A stretch of DNA of 31,118 nucleotides from Paramacrobiotus richtersi (taxonomy: Eukaryota > Tardigrada > Eutardigrada > Parachela > Macrobiotidae). The notes beneath the pieces are model-generated. The model saw nothing but the letters and a program-made list of their open reading frames with translations. It was not told where the DNA came from and did not search any database. Location of the stretch: positions 1 to 31,118 of the forward strand of contig JAQGAU010000321.1 of NCBI GenBank assembly GCA_034698045.1, written 5' to 3'. Shown here one piece after another: positions 1-9,278 of the stretch (the stretch's first letter is position 1; every line of letters begins with the position of its first letter). The position numbers were made by a program, and so were the translations under genes.

Positions 1-1663
1 TCCGGTCAACTTCTTCGTTGCTTCCGCAGTATTCTGATCCGAACAAAACATGACTGCCTACTGTTGCTTCGAAAACGCTTTCTGCAGTTTTGAACTGCAT
101 TCGCGGAGCGGCGTTTTTTATTTTCTGCAACAGCGAGAAGTAGCTTTTTGACACAGATTCGAACAATGCTCTGCTGGATTTACTCAGTGAGAGTGAATCG
201 TTTAGGTACACACCAAGGTACTTAAACTCGGTTACTTGCTGTAGACAGTTCTCTTTCACCGTAATACGACATGGAATATCGAGCCTGGACTGCCCTTTAA
301 TCACCATCGTTACACTCTTACTGATATTAATCACCAAGCCGTACTCATCGGAAAACTCACTTACTCTGACTACCGATTCCTGAAGGTGCTCTTCCGAGTG
401 GGCAAACACAACCACGTCATCAGCAAATTTTAATAAAAACAACGAACGATCACCAACCTTAACCGTGGTCAAGCGATTTTTGGTCACGAAATCTGTGAGG
501 TCATCGATGTATATGTCGAAAAGCAAACCAGAACAGGGATCGCCCTGTCTTACCCCTTTCTGCAACGGAAACTCGTCCGACATTTCGTTGCCAACCTTTA
601 TACGGTTTTTGCCCTGCTTGTAAACTGACTGAAGAAAGCTCAAAAGTTTGGTAGAAATTCCTTGCCCACACAACTTGTCCCATAGTTTTTCGTGTATTAC
701 GGTATCAAACGCTGACGTGTAATCGATGAACGCAAGGAATAGCTTTCTTCCCTCATTTAGTGACCTTTCTGCCACCGCCTGAAGAGTCAGGAGATGATGC
801 GAGGTGCATCTGCCCGACCTGAAACCAGCTTGATCTTCGCTAATGTTCGACCACAACTCGATTCGGCAGCTTAGCATGGTCGATATCACTCGTGCCGGTA
901 GCGGTAGGACCACCACTGGACGCGAATTGTCTGGGGTGTAGTTTCTGCCTTTTTTTGGTACGGGCACCAGATTGCCCGTACCCCATTCCGCTGGCAATGT
1001 CCCAGAGTCGAAGATTTGGTTCAGTGCTTCAGTCAATTTAAATAAGAAATGGGTGCTCGTACAGAGCTCTTTAAACATTCGTGTGTTAACTTCGTAACTT
1101 CCTGCCGAAGAATCAGCTGCAGTTCTCATGACAGCATCCTTCACTTCCTCTACTGTAAACGGCTCATCCAAAACTGGAACGCATTCCAGTGCTCTCGGCA
1201 AGCAATACATTATCGGCTCCTTGCATGCCAGATTTTTAAAAAAAACGTAAAATTCATTCAGTGGCGGCATCGAGTCTATCGATGCCTGTGACATACCGAA
1301 ACCGAGGGTTTTCCAGAACTGACCAGGATTCGACTTCGCCAGTTCAACGTTGTTTCGCCAAAACTGTTCGTTTTTAAGAATTTCCTGCCTTTTTACCAGT
1401 TGGATAAACGTTTTTCGAAGGCTGTTGAACTCTAGCCGTAACTGCTCTGTCACTTCTTTCGTCAGTCCTTTCTGTGTCGTTTTTCTCCATGCCGCGATTT
1501 TCTGGCTTTTTATGCGTTTAATTTCCGTTTCGAGACCAGCATAATTCCCGTTTTGCATATGCTGGTAAAACCGCTGGTCCTTTTGCAACGCGGCCGCAGT
1601 GGATACCACGTCCCGTACACACTCAGCTGCATTGTATCGACCAAACCCTCCCCCTCCCAGCAG
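1..1663 (-). mobile_element. Non-LTR retrotransposon reverse transcriptase, 5'-truncated, runs off left edge
   Basis: The minus strand is open without a stop for 554 codons from just after a TAG at 1664-1666 to base 1. Seen in order: an upstream basic helical segment; the finger block VPVPKKGRNYTPDNSRPVVV; EDQAGFRSGRCTSHH; the first catalytic aspartate block FLAFIDYTSAFDTV; KGVRQGDPCSGLLFDIYIDD; the catalytic KFADDVVVFAH (FADD at 427-416); GLVINISKS; and FKYLGVYL. This order is that of non-LTR (LINE-type) reverse transcriptases, which copy element RNA at a nicked genomic target. The first in-frame ATG is at 1558. No apurinic-type endonuclease domain is readable upstream, so the copy is either 5'-truncated, as is usual for target-primed insertion, or its 5' half is in another exon. 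The 3' end lies outside the window. The clade (CR1/jockey-like) is a guess; the RT identity is firm. The absence of stops suggests a young copy. Confidence 0.93.
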
Positions 1664-2865
1664 CTACATATATGGCTGAACATTCTGACATTTCTGCTAA
1701 CTATGAATCTCCAGCAAAGTGTTATCCTACTGAGTGAGCTGCCTCCTAGTTCTCGTCCCGTGGTATATTCCAGTTTGACCAGTTCTTCTCTGCCCTTGGC
1801 GGGTGGCTGAATGGATGCAACCAATAATAATCCCCCGGCGGGTGGCTGAATGTTTCCAGGCGAGCATGTTCCATGATAGGCGACAGCAAAAAAAAAAAGG
1901 CGACAGTGTTTGGTTTTATTGTCAATTTAGTAAGCTGTGACCAAGACATGGGACTCACGTTTTCGGTAAAACGAAGGAAGCCGACAACTGGACACTATGA
2001 GTTCACAGTTCAAACAACTACACTGTCTGGCCTGTGCTTGGTACTGCCCGACGGCGATCGCATTTTTCAGTCAGAGCCTGTTCAATGACTTGAAACTGTA
2101 TGTCGTTGTAACACATGGACAAAATTTGGGTTGTTTTCTTCTCCAAAGTATTCTACAGTTCCCTGGACGCAAGATGAAAGCAATTACTAGTAAATTTTTA
2201 ACTTATCATTCATTGATGGTAGGTCCAAACAGCATTGTTGTCTAGTTGCTGGAACAGAAAACTCATCACCAACGTTGTGCACCGCGTTGTTTTGATGGAC
2301 GGTTGGCATTTTCCTTTCTCGTTCGTTAATCTTATTGCCAGTGAGCGCGAAGCATCCGCAGTGTCATACAAAGAAAAGCGCCCACGCGGCCACGACCAGA
2401 GAATACAGTGTTTGCTGAGAAATAATCGTACATCATGCAAAAGGGTTATTGTACTACAACCGATGCTCGTCAAAGAAGCAGAATAATTCCGGTGCTTTTC
2501 TCCCTTTCAGCACTGTAGCCACACGTCAAGGAAACTTCCTTCCTTTTCGCTTAGCGTCCAGTGAATTGCATGCATTTTTTTTCCGCGACATGTTCCGGAA
2601 CTGATGACATTTGGTTTCCTTTCTTCGTGCACAATAGCTTCGTTCAGCTTGGCAACGTTCCAATGTGCGATCTGCACTGTAATTGCAAACACCGTTAGTT
2701 CTTGCTTTGCCGGTTAGCGAAAAGCCATATTTGGATGTTTTAATAAAACGTTACTGGTACTCCGCAGCTGCCATTGCTACAGGAACACACTGGGTTGAAG
2801 GAGACAAGTGCTTAGCGCTGCATTTCTGGAGATCGATTCGTGCGAAGTTCTGTCACTGTGTTAGC
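1664..2865. other. Intergenic stretch between retrotransposon and GPCR
   Basis: No convincing coding exon is seen on either strand. It holds a 16-bp direct repeat, GGCGGGTGGCTGAATG, at about 1799 and 1839, roughly 40 bases apart, close to the truncated 5' end of the retrotransposon, and an A-run near 1890. The short open frames here have no recognisable domain and no paired splice sites. Confidence 0.5.
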
Positions 2866-3858
2866 TCACTCGCCAATGCTGCGGATTCCCGTTTTAGACT
2901 CTTCACTATAATCAGCAACTTTTCGATTCCTGAAGCGCACATTGCAGAACCAAGTTATATACCCATGTAGGCTCTTTACACTGAGACAAAATAAGATAGG
3001 GTCCAACAGGGCTTGTAGTGGGTATGTCGCTAACTGCACATCTTTCAAAACATCCAACTTTTTCAACGATACATACCCCATCAATATGTAGTAGATTAGC
3101 CCCGGTGTCCAGCAGACTGTGGTGCTAATCGTCAACAAGGTCAAGAGTACAAACGAACGTATTCTTTTATCCTGCCTTTTAACATGGCTGGCTCCTGTTC
3201 TAGATCGAAGGCTTCTTCTTTGCAACCATTTCCACAAAAGGAACGGATATGTCACCGGCATAAACAGCTTCGGCACACTAAACATCCAGATGGACGAGAT
3301 CATATTCCAAGTGTACTGCGCGTTAGTATTCAACCAACAACCAAGTTCGACCGGTTGGCGATAGAACGCCGCGTCCAACACAACACCAGGCAAATTAAAC
3401 GCATGAACGTATACCACAACTCCCAAACACATTAGACAAGCAGCCGTCCGTGTGTGCCCATGTCTGTACGACATTGGAGCAAACCATGCCCAAGCGCGAT
3501 TGATGCTGATTAGAATGTGAATATGGGCAGAGATAGGCACGACGACGTATCGGCTGTAAGTAAGCAGAGTACATAAGGAATGACCCAGCCGCCAATATCC
3601 GGACTGCTTCGTCATGAGGATACTGATGGGATTCACTGTGGCCGCGAAGCAAATGTTGCTGGAAAGGAGCGCGATAATGTACACGTTGAATGGGGTGCGG
3701 AGGGTGTATTGTTTCAGAATGATGTACAGCACACTACTGTTGAGGAATAAGGTGGCCGTTGTTATAATGATAAGAGCGGCAGTTGATGAGCGCGTGTAGC
3801 CGGCAGAAAGGTTTATCGGTTTACGGTTTATACCGCAAACCTTTTTCATAAACCCCAA
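2866..3858 (-). CDS. Rhodopsin-like (class A) GPCR, seven-span body; N-terminus displaced by transposon
   Basis: The open frame is 330 codons from the ATG at 3858 and has seven hydrophobic segments (about residues 26-50, 57-82, 95-120, 138-162, 186-211, 233-259, 274-296). Class A marks: extracellular cysteines C96 and C174 for the TM3-ECL2 disulfide, NRA at 120-122 where DRY is usual, CWTP at 249-252 in TM6, and DPILF at 286-290 in place of NPxxY. The intracellular loop between TM5 and TM6 is basic. Residues 1 to about 22 are encoded inside the terminal inverted repeat of the element at 3795-6648, so this ATG is probably not ancestral; the natural 5' coding piece lies at 6649-6733. Removing the element and one AGCGCG copy gives about 335 codons with no frame break. 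The gene is either inactivated by the insertion, expressed after the element is spliced out or lost, or translated from the element-derived start. The ligand is unknown; the family signals through heterotrimeric G proteins at the plasma membrane. Confidence 0.85.
   Translation of the reverse strand: MGFMKKVCGINRKPINLSAGYTRSSTAALIIITTATLFLNSSVLYIILKQYTLRTPFNVYIIALLSSNICFAATVNPISILMTKQSGYWRLGHSLCTLLTYSRYVVVPISAHIHILISINRAWAWFAPMSYRHGHTRTAACLMCLGVVVYVHAFNLPGVVLDAAFYRQPVELGCWLNTNAQYTWNMISSIWMFSVPKLFMPVTYPFLLWKWLQRRSLRSRTGASHVKRQDKRIRSFVLLTLLTISTTVCWTPGLIYYILMGYVSLKKLDVLKDVQLATYPLQALLDPILFCLSVKSLHGYITWFCNVRFRNRKVADYSEESKTGIRSIGE
3789..3794. repeat. Target-site duplication, left copy (AGCGCG)
   Basis: The six bases AGCGCG immediately precede TGTAGCC at the left tip and recur immediately after the right tip. 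Because CGCG is self-complementary, part of the match could be inverted-repeat extension. The exact rejoining of the GPCR reading frame after loss of one copy supports a true duplication. Confidence 0.85.
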
Positions 3859-4091
3859 AAAAGGTTTACGCTATAGTTAAGGGATGGGGCCGGCAGAATG
3901 GTTTACGCATAAACCTTTCTGCCCGGCAAAATGGTTTATGTAAATAATATTGCCGGGCAAATATTTTTATATTACAATTCTCAGACTATGTCGTTTACTG
4001 CTACTATCATGGGAATCATTTGGCACTTTGTGTGATGCGGCTGTACCGGAATCTGTCATACGAAATTATTGGTAAAAAACGCTTTCTGTTT
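3795..4091 (+). repeat. Left terminal inverted repeat
   Basis: This pairs with 6347-6648 on the opposite strand. Shared stretches include GCTATAGTTAAGGGATGGGG, CCGGCAAAATGGTTTA, GGCACTTTGTGTGATGCGGC and TTGGTAAAAAAC, in the same order and nearly the same spacing. The right copy carries an extra small duplication, CACTTTGT. Differences are mostly single substitutions, implying recent but not immediate divergence of the two ends. Confidence 0.9.
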
Positions 4092-5083
4092 ATTGTTACG
4101 GTTTATACCGTAAGCCGTTCTCATTAACCCAAAAAATGGCTTACGCTATGGTTAAAGTATGGGACCGGCAGGAAGGTTGATCTACAGACCCTTCTGCCCG
4201 TCAATCTTATGCAGCGCGAGGCCAGTCAAAAGGAAACTAGTCTTTAAAGACTTTCGCAAACATCGGCTCTGTTAGATACACTGCCACTCTTGAAAGATCT
4301 AAATTAACTCTCTTTAGTCTTTTAAAGATTGGCATTTCGCATTAAAGAAACACTGTTTAAATAACATAAACCCTTAAGTCAGAATGCACAGGCAAAGAAC
4401 GTCTTTCAAGACTGCAACCAATCCTTAAAGACTCACGTCAATCTTGAACGACTAACGTCTTTCAAGATTAGTGTTAGTCTTTGAAAATGTTCTTTAACGT
4501 GAAGAAAAGATCTTTCTGTACAATCTGGATTGTTTAGAGATCGTTTGGCTTCTTTAAAGAATAAGAGGAAGTCTTTGAACACTTCACCCAAAACTTTAAG
4601 GAAAGTGTGGTCTTCAAACAGCGGTAACCTTTTGACGGGCCTCGCGCGCCATACAAACTGGTTTCTGTGAATAATTCGGCCTGGCAAAAAAGTTTATAAC
4701 AGACACAGAAAAGGTATCGGCAACGCTTTTTGCTGTCACAAAGTAAGAGCCGCCAATACGAGAGTCATTGGCTTGTAATAAATCAGATTGCAAAAAGCAA
4801 CTAGCCTGTCAGTTTTTTTGATCACCTTACGTTTTGCGCAGTACAAAGACGAGCAAATACGAGTACATACAATTTTCAGTTGGCTGGACAAAAACTATTA
4901 TTTCTCACGGTGTTCGTTATCTTGTTGTTTTTCCGTTTCGTTTGGACAATGGAGACAGCGCAGGACATAGCTGCACTTTGCATATACAGCATCATTGCAT
5001 GTCGGACAGAGCAGCGCGCTGTCCAGCCACGCTACTGCACCAGCGTATCAAATGACATCATATTAAGCCTTCTTCTCGGTGAA

Positions 5084-5223
5084 GTTCATAAATCTTTCTG
5101 CCCAACAAATGGATTTATAGATATAAACCATTTTGCCGGAAAAATTGCTTTGTGGGCATAAACCTTTTTGACCGGCAAATTGGTTTATGGGCATAAACCT
5201 TTCTGACCGGCAAATTGGTTTAT
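5084..5223 (-). repeat. Inverted array of 35-bp units inside the element
   Basis: Two clear 35-bp copies lie at 5154-5188 and 5189-5223, with degenerate copies just upstream. The core reads GCATAAACCTTTCTGACCGG then CAAATTGGTTTAT. It is the reverse complement of the array at 5786-5925 and is related to the inner part of the terminal repeats, so the interior is itself an inverted repeat nested within the element. Confidence 0.8.
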
Positions 5224-5785
5224 AGGCCTGGCAAGCCAACTTAGCCAAAATAAATTAAAAAAATAGAAAAATGAAAAGTAATATAAGGTAAAAAAATACG
5301 ATGTCAAAAAATGAAAAACAAAATTTACTGCCAACACGCAACTGATTTCTAACACTTAATGTCATAAAATGTCTTACTGCTGCCATTAATAATCCCCTTC
5401 GTAAAATAGCAGGTTGGATCGACTCCTCCGGACCTGATCTTAACTTGACAATCTGCATGCACAAACTGATTTGTACGCATAGATTCCTTTGCACAGAATC
5501 ACAGAATCATTTTGACCTTTGCTTCATAAAACAATCTTTTGCTTGGTGGTTTCTAGTAAACCCGAAGAATCTCACCTGCAAGGCACCTGCAAACAAGCCA
5601 CACGGTGTCAAACTTGTGTACATTCATCACATTTGGCGACATTCGACATGGCGACGAAATAAAATCTAACTCTGACTTGAATAAAACAGAACGCTCCGGA
5701 GCTCGGCCAATATTGTAATACTAATTTGCCGTACAGGAGTGCGAAGGTAAATAAGCATAGCTTCCGGACAAGACATCTTATGCTA

Positions 5786-5925
5786 ACAAACCAATTTGCC
5801 CGTCAAAAAGGTTTATGCCCATAAACTAATTTGCCGGGCAAAAAGGTTTATGCCCATAAACCAATTTGTCGGGCAAAAAGGTTTATGCCCATAAACCAAT
5901 TTGCCGGGCAAAAAGGTTTATGCTC
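5786..5925 (+). repeat. Four tandem 35-bp units, each an imperfect palindrome
   Basis: Copies lie at 5786-5820, 5821-5855, 5856-5890 and 5891-5925. Each begins ATAAACCAATTTGCCGGGC and ends AAAAAGGTTTATGCCC with one or two changes. ATAAACC and GGTTTAT at the two ends of each unit can pair, so every unit can form a hairpin. The array faces its inverted counterpart at 5084-5223. Confidence 0.88.
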
Positions 5926-6346
5926 ACACGCCAACTGAGCGCCAGGAAGATTTATGAGATGTCCGACCACCGAAACCGCTTTATAATAATCATGACTGTA
6001 ACCTGATACGCTTGTGCAGTAGCGCTGCTGAATGGCGGGCTTACTTACTTATTTAGGCATCCTGTCTGTCTTACAGAGATGCTCTATGAAGCACAACAAA
6101 CTGCATTACATTGAGCGGTATATTACAGCGCTCTCTCCATATAGGTCGTATGTCCAATGTCCAACAGTAACAAGTAAGATGACGAGCAGTTTTAGCGCCA
6201 AGTTTCCTGTCGCGGCAATTACACTGATAATTATCCGATTCTGCACAAAAATGATAACTAATTGCAGAATTAGCCCCGCTGAATGTTGCACCTTAAACAG
6301 TGGAACAAAAAACCCATTGCCATTGGCGACTTACTACATTCATAAC

Positions 6347-6648
6347 AGAAAATGTTTTTTACCAATTAGTTTCTTTTGACAGATTCCGGTACAGCCGCAT
6401 CACACAAAGTGACAAAGTGCCAAACGACTCCCATGCTAGAGGCAGCAAACGACATAGCTTGGGAACTGTAATATAAGCCTATTTGTCCGGGAATTTTATT
6501 TCTGTAAACCATTTTGCCGGGCAGAAAAGTTTATGCGTAAACCATTATGCCGGCCCCATCCCTTAACTATAGCGTAAACCTTTTTTGGGGTTTATGAAAA
6601 AGGTTTACGGTGTAAACCGTAAACCGATAAACTTTTTTGCCGGCTACA
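6347..6648 (-). repeat. Right terminal inverted repeat
   Basis: This is the inverted partner of 3795-4091. Both ends contain the same short open frame starting MGFMKKV and running through NRKPIN toward the element tip. On the left side that frame runs out of the element into the GPCR body; on the right it runs out into flanking DNA on the plus strand. Confidence 0.9.
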
Positions 6649-6654
6649 AGCGCG
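6649..6654. repeat. Target-site duplication, right copy (AGCGCG)
   Basis: This is the right-hand partner of 3789-3794. On the minus strand these bases encode the end of the displaced GPCR N-terminal segment (codons for Ala-Arg and the first base of Ser). Confidence 0.85.
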
Positions 6655-6733
6655 CTACGTTTGCCGGGATGGTGTTCGATGTGTCCAAGCGCCAGTCTGT
6701 GGAGTTATGGACAGAAAGGTTCTGTAGCGTCAT
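6649..6733 (-). other. Displaced 5' coding segment of the GPCR (28 codons)
   Basis: From the ATG at 6733 the minus strand reads MTLQNLSVHNSTDW and on to ANVAR at the AGCGCG duplication. It has two N-glycosylation sequons (N5-L-S and N10-S-T), as expected for a GPCR extracellular N-terminus. The last, partial codon T joins CA at 3788-3787 to give serine, and the receptor frame continues into TM1. The two pieces are now 2.9 kb apart. An upstream in-frame start at 6862 would add a basic segment without a clear role; the ATG at 6733 is preferred because it gives a compact glycosylated N-terminus. Confidence 0.8.
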
Positions 6734-8235
6734 ATTTATCCAAATACTTCTTCCTCCCGCTGGTCGTGGTAAAAAGTCAGAACAGGATGCTTTTGTACTA
6801 ACACTGGAACTTCTCTGACAACGTGCAAATAAATCAAGTGGCAGTCGTCGCACTCCTCGCAATGTTATGATCTGGTTCGTTCAACTTTAAAGCACGCTTC
6901 GATTAATCTAAAGGCGATGAATTAAACTGGAACATGAAGGCGTAGACCGGGGGTGTTTTCAGATTTAAAGAAGCAGTAAGTGGGTGGAGATATTGTGTAC
7001 GAGGAAAGAGAAATCAAATGCATTCGTTTCCGGGGTATCGAGGGAAAACAAACGGCATGCCCTGGTCGCTAAACGAAGAAGGCGAAGAAATTATGGGAAT
7101 GCTGTTTTGTTAACCCTCTGTATGTCGGTTCCAAATACGATAAACACTGTTGCATGTTGCTCTTACGCAGTAAGCCAGTAAGTAAATTCTCGGCAGACAC
7201 TAGCTGTTTTTCCCAATGCCACCCGCGTGGGCGCTTTCACGTTGCATGGTATTGTCGTCACTGCGTATGCTTCCCACTCGATGGAGATAGAAACAGCAGA
7301 CAATAATGAAGAAAGAACTATGCTCTGAAAACAGCACAATGTAAAACACTGATATTGAATTTGGGGTCAAGCAAAGAAGAGACAAATAACCAACGAAAGC
7401 GAGCTACAAGGTTAGCATGATCTATGCCCCTCGGAAGGACATGTATCCACGTCAGAAATTTTGATGAAAATAAACGGAACCACAGAGGACAGTACAGTTT
7501 ATTTTAGTAAATTCATTTTACTTGACCTTGTCAGATGCACGCTGTCACTGCTGAGGACAGCCGACTTGCGTCCAAGCCTCACGTTCGCCTCGCTTAAATG
7601 GATTGCCGGGAAATTTCTCACCACTACCATTGCCGGTTTAGCCAGAAATGATACGAAGATATTGGATTGGGATCTGGGACTGGACCTGTGTGGACTGGGA
7701 TTATGCTGGACATGGGAAGCAGATGGGGACACCAGCTACATATCGCTTCTGGTAGCCATGTTCAAACACTGGTGCTGCGCCGGCCGTACTAACTGTGCTA
7801 ATAGAACTTAGCCAAAAGTCAGCCACCAACAAAAAATGTCTAAACAGACGTTAAAACTGACTGCAGCCATTATAGCTATCGCAGCCTACAAGTTTTTGAA
7901 CAGAGGTAGAATTACTTCTGTTGACACGTGTAGAAGCTAAAGAAGTCTTCCATCCCAGTGGAATATGGGACTACATGTCATCCGATCTGATAACCACCAA
8001 TGGCGGTTGACTATTTTCAAGCTTTCGGTGATTTAGTTCGGCCATGTTCACGGCCGTTCTGCCGAATCTCTGAAACACTGTGCTGGTCGCGTTATTTTCC
8101 TTTTCGGCACACTTTGTACTGTACAATGTGTCTATGCATAAATCGCTGTAATTCTCTATCATTTGAACTGTTCTTTATATGTGGCTCGAAGCAGAACATG
8201 TACATGCGAACATTTTAAGCGGTATAGGATCAATT
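6734..8235. other. No confident gene; weak coding signals near 7460-7810
   Basis: A plus-strand open frame (7461-7811) and overlapping minus-strand open frames cover a region with degenerate TGGGA-rich repeats near 7665-7725. No domain, signal peptide or phase-consistent splice pair was found, so neither strand is called. The stretch just above 6733 may contain the GPCR promoter or 5' leader, but no motif can be assigned. Confidence 0.4.
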
Positions 8236-9278
8236 CTAATACATCGATTCTCGAGAACAACTTCCTCTGGAACTTCCACGTTTACTGACAAAATGTTCTT
8301 GTGCAAAACGTATATCGTCCATAAAAGCCTGTGGCTTTTCAATGTAGTCACACGGGCTTAGTGAGTCGACATAAGGAATGTACAGCATGTCCGCAGCACC
8401 CAGGCAGTAGAACTGCAGTCTATCATCCAGAATATCCCGAATGATTCTGTCTTCTAGCGCAGTTATATCATTGGGCCGTTTTCTGGTCCATACAGCTATC
8501 CCGGGCTGGCTGCAGGGGTTGGCTGTAAGGGTATCCGTGTCGAAGCAGAAGGACCGGATGTAAACGAAATTTGCATCCAAGTATAGTTTGTAGAATGTCC
8601 CGGAACCAGCTGCACAATGGAGAGGATTTACCATTAAAGAAGCTGACACTAGCCGGAAATACTGGCCAAACACTTCTCAAACAAATTTAACGAAAATGCC
8701 GGGCATGTAGATTTAGAAAATCGTGTACGAAAAGGTCTAAGAACAGCGTAAGGAATAGAAAAAACGTTTGCAAGTTAGGCACAGAGGTAATGAGCAAAAG
8801 ACTACTAACTCAGCAGATACTTCATAATCTTACATGTCTCGCCAGTGCCCAGGCCTCCGAAATATCCCTTCGCATAAGTAAACCCATTACAGCTGGTATT
8901 CTGCGTTGAGTATGACGCCCAGCAGCTATACGGCGGAACGTTCTGACGGGCAGTCACAAGTACAGCCGTTGAATACACCATTTCACCAGAATCTTGTATC
9001 CATCCGATTCCGCGGTACACTTCCACAGGATTCGTCAAGTTCTCCAGGTGAACATTTGGCGGACCATACATGTACTGATACCATATTCCCAGACTCTACG
9101 TAGAGAGCGGTACATAAAGCTAACACGAAGTACACATAAAGCTCTTTGTTTATACCGCTTCGTTATCCCATGCGTATCCAACAGGCTTGCTTGGCTTGCA
9201 TTCATCCTTACCATACGCTCCTACTGCTGCAATGATAACCAAGGTAGACAAACCGAGAAAGTGAACGTTCACCATCAT
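8236..9278 (-). CDS. Secreted lipocalin-family protein, three exons
   Basis: Exon 1 is 9278-9156 (41 codons), with a hydrophobic signal peptide (about residues 1-22, likely cleaved near AYG/KDEC). A 60-bp intron (GTATAA..TAG) leads to exon 2, 9095-8834, which opens with SLGIWYQYMYGPP; LGxWY is the lipocalin GxW signature of strand A. Exon 2 ends at ACAT|GTAAGA. Exon 3 ends at a stop at 8236-8238; its acceptor is either 8672 or 8648. Exon 3 carries TFYKLYLDANFVYIRSFCFD and then IAVWTRKR, matching the YxVxxTDxxxYAxxY and conserved Arg regions of apolipoprotein-D-like lipocalins. The product is about 265 residues, longer than the usual ~200, mainly from a C-terminal tail ending near an Arg/Ser-rich segment. 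Lipocalins bind small hydrophobic ligands in a beta barrel; the ligand is not predictable. The fold is shared with tardigrade SAHS proteins, but the motifs here resemble classical lipocalins more. Confidence 0.78.

Larger units (their letters stand above)
3795..6648. mobile_element. Foldback/MITE-like DNA transposon inserted in the GPCR gene
   Basis: The element is 2,854 bp. Its ends are perfect inverted decamers, TGTAGCCGGC at 3795 and GCCGGCTACA ending at 6648, and it is flanked on both sides by AGCGCG (3789-3794 and 6649-6654). The terminal inverted repeats extend about 300 bp inward at high identity, to about 4091 on the left and 6347 on the right. The interior has no open frame over 115 codons and nothing resembling a DDE transposase, so the element is probably non-autonomous. 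It carries inverted arrays of a 35-bp unit and a second diverged copy of part of the left end at about 4093-4205. Long inverted ends with internal subrepeats resemble foldback elements. The superfamily is not assigned. Confidence 0.88.

Noticed and set aside
4880-5161. Hydrophobic plus-strand frame in the element interior, possible signal peptide
   Set aside because: Starts at TTG, overlaps the 35-bp repeats at its end and has no domain; taken as chance inside the non-autonomous element.
6032-6379. 115-codon plus-strand frame near the right end of the element, considered as transposase remnant
   Set aside because: No DDE, zinc-finger or THAP-like motif, and it runs into the terminal repeat.
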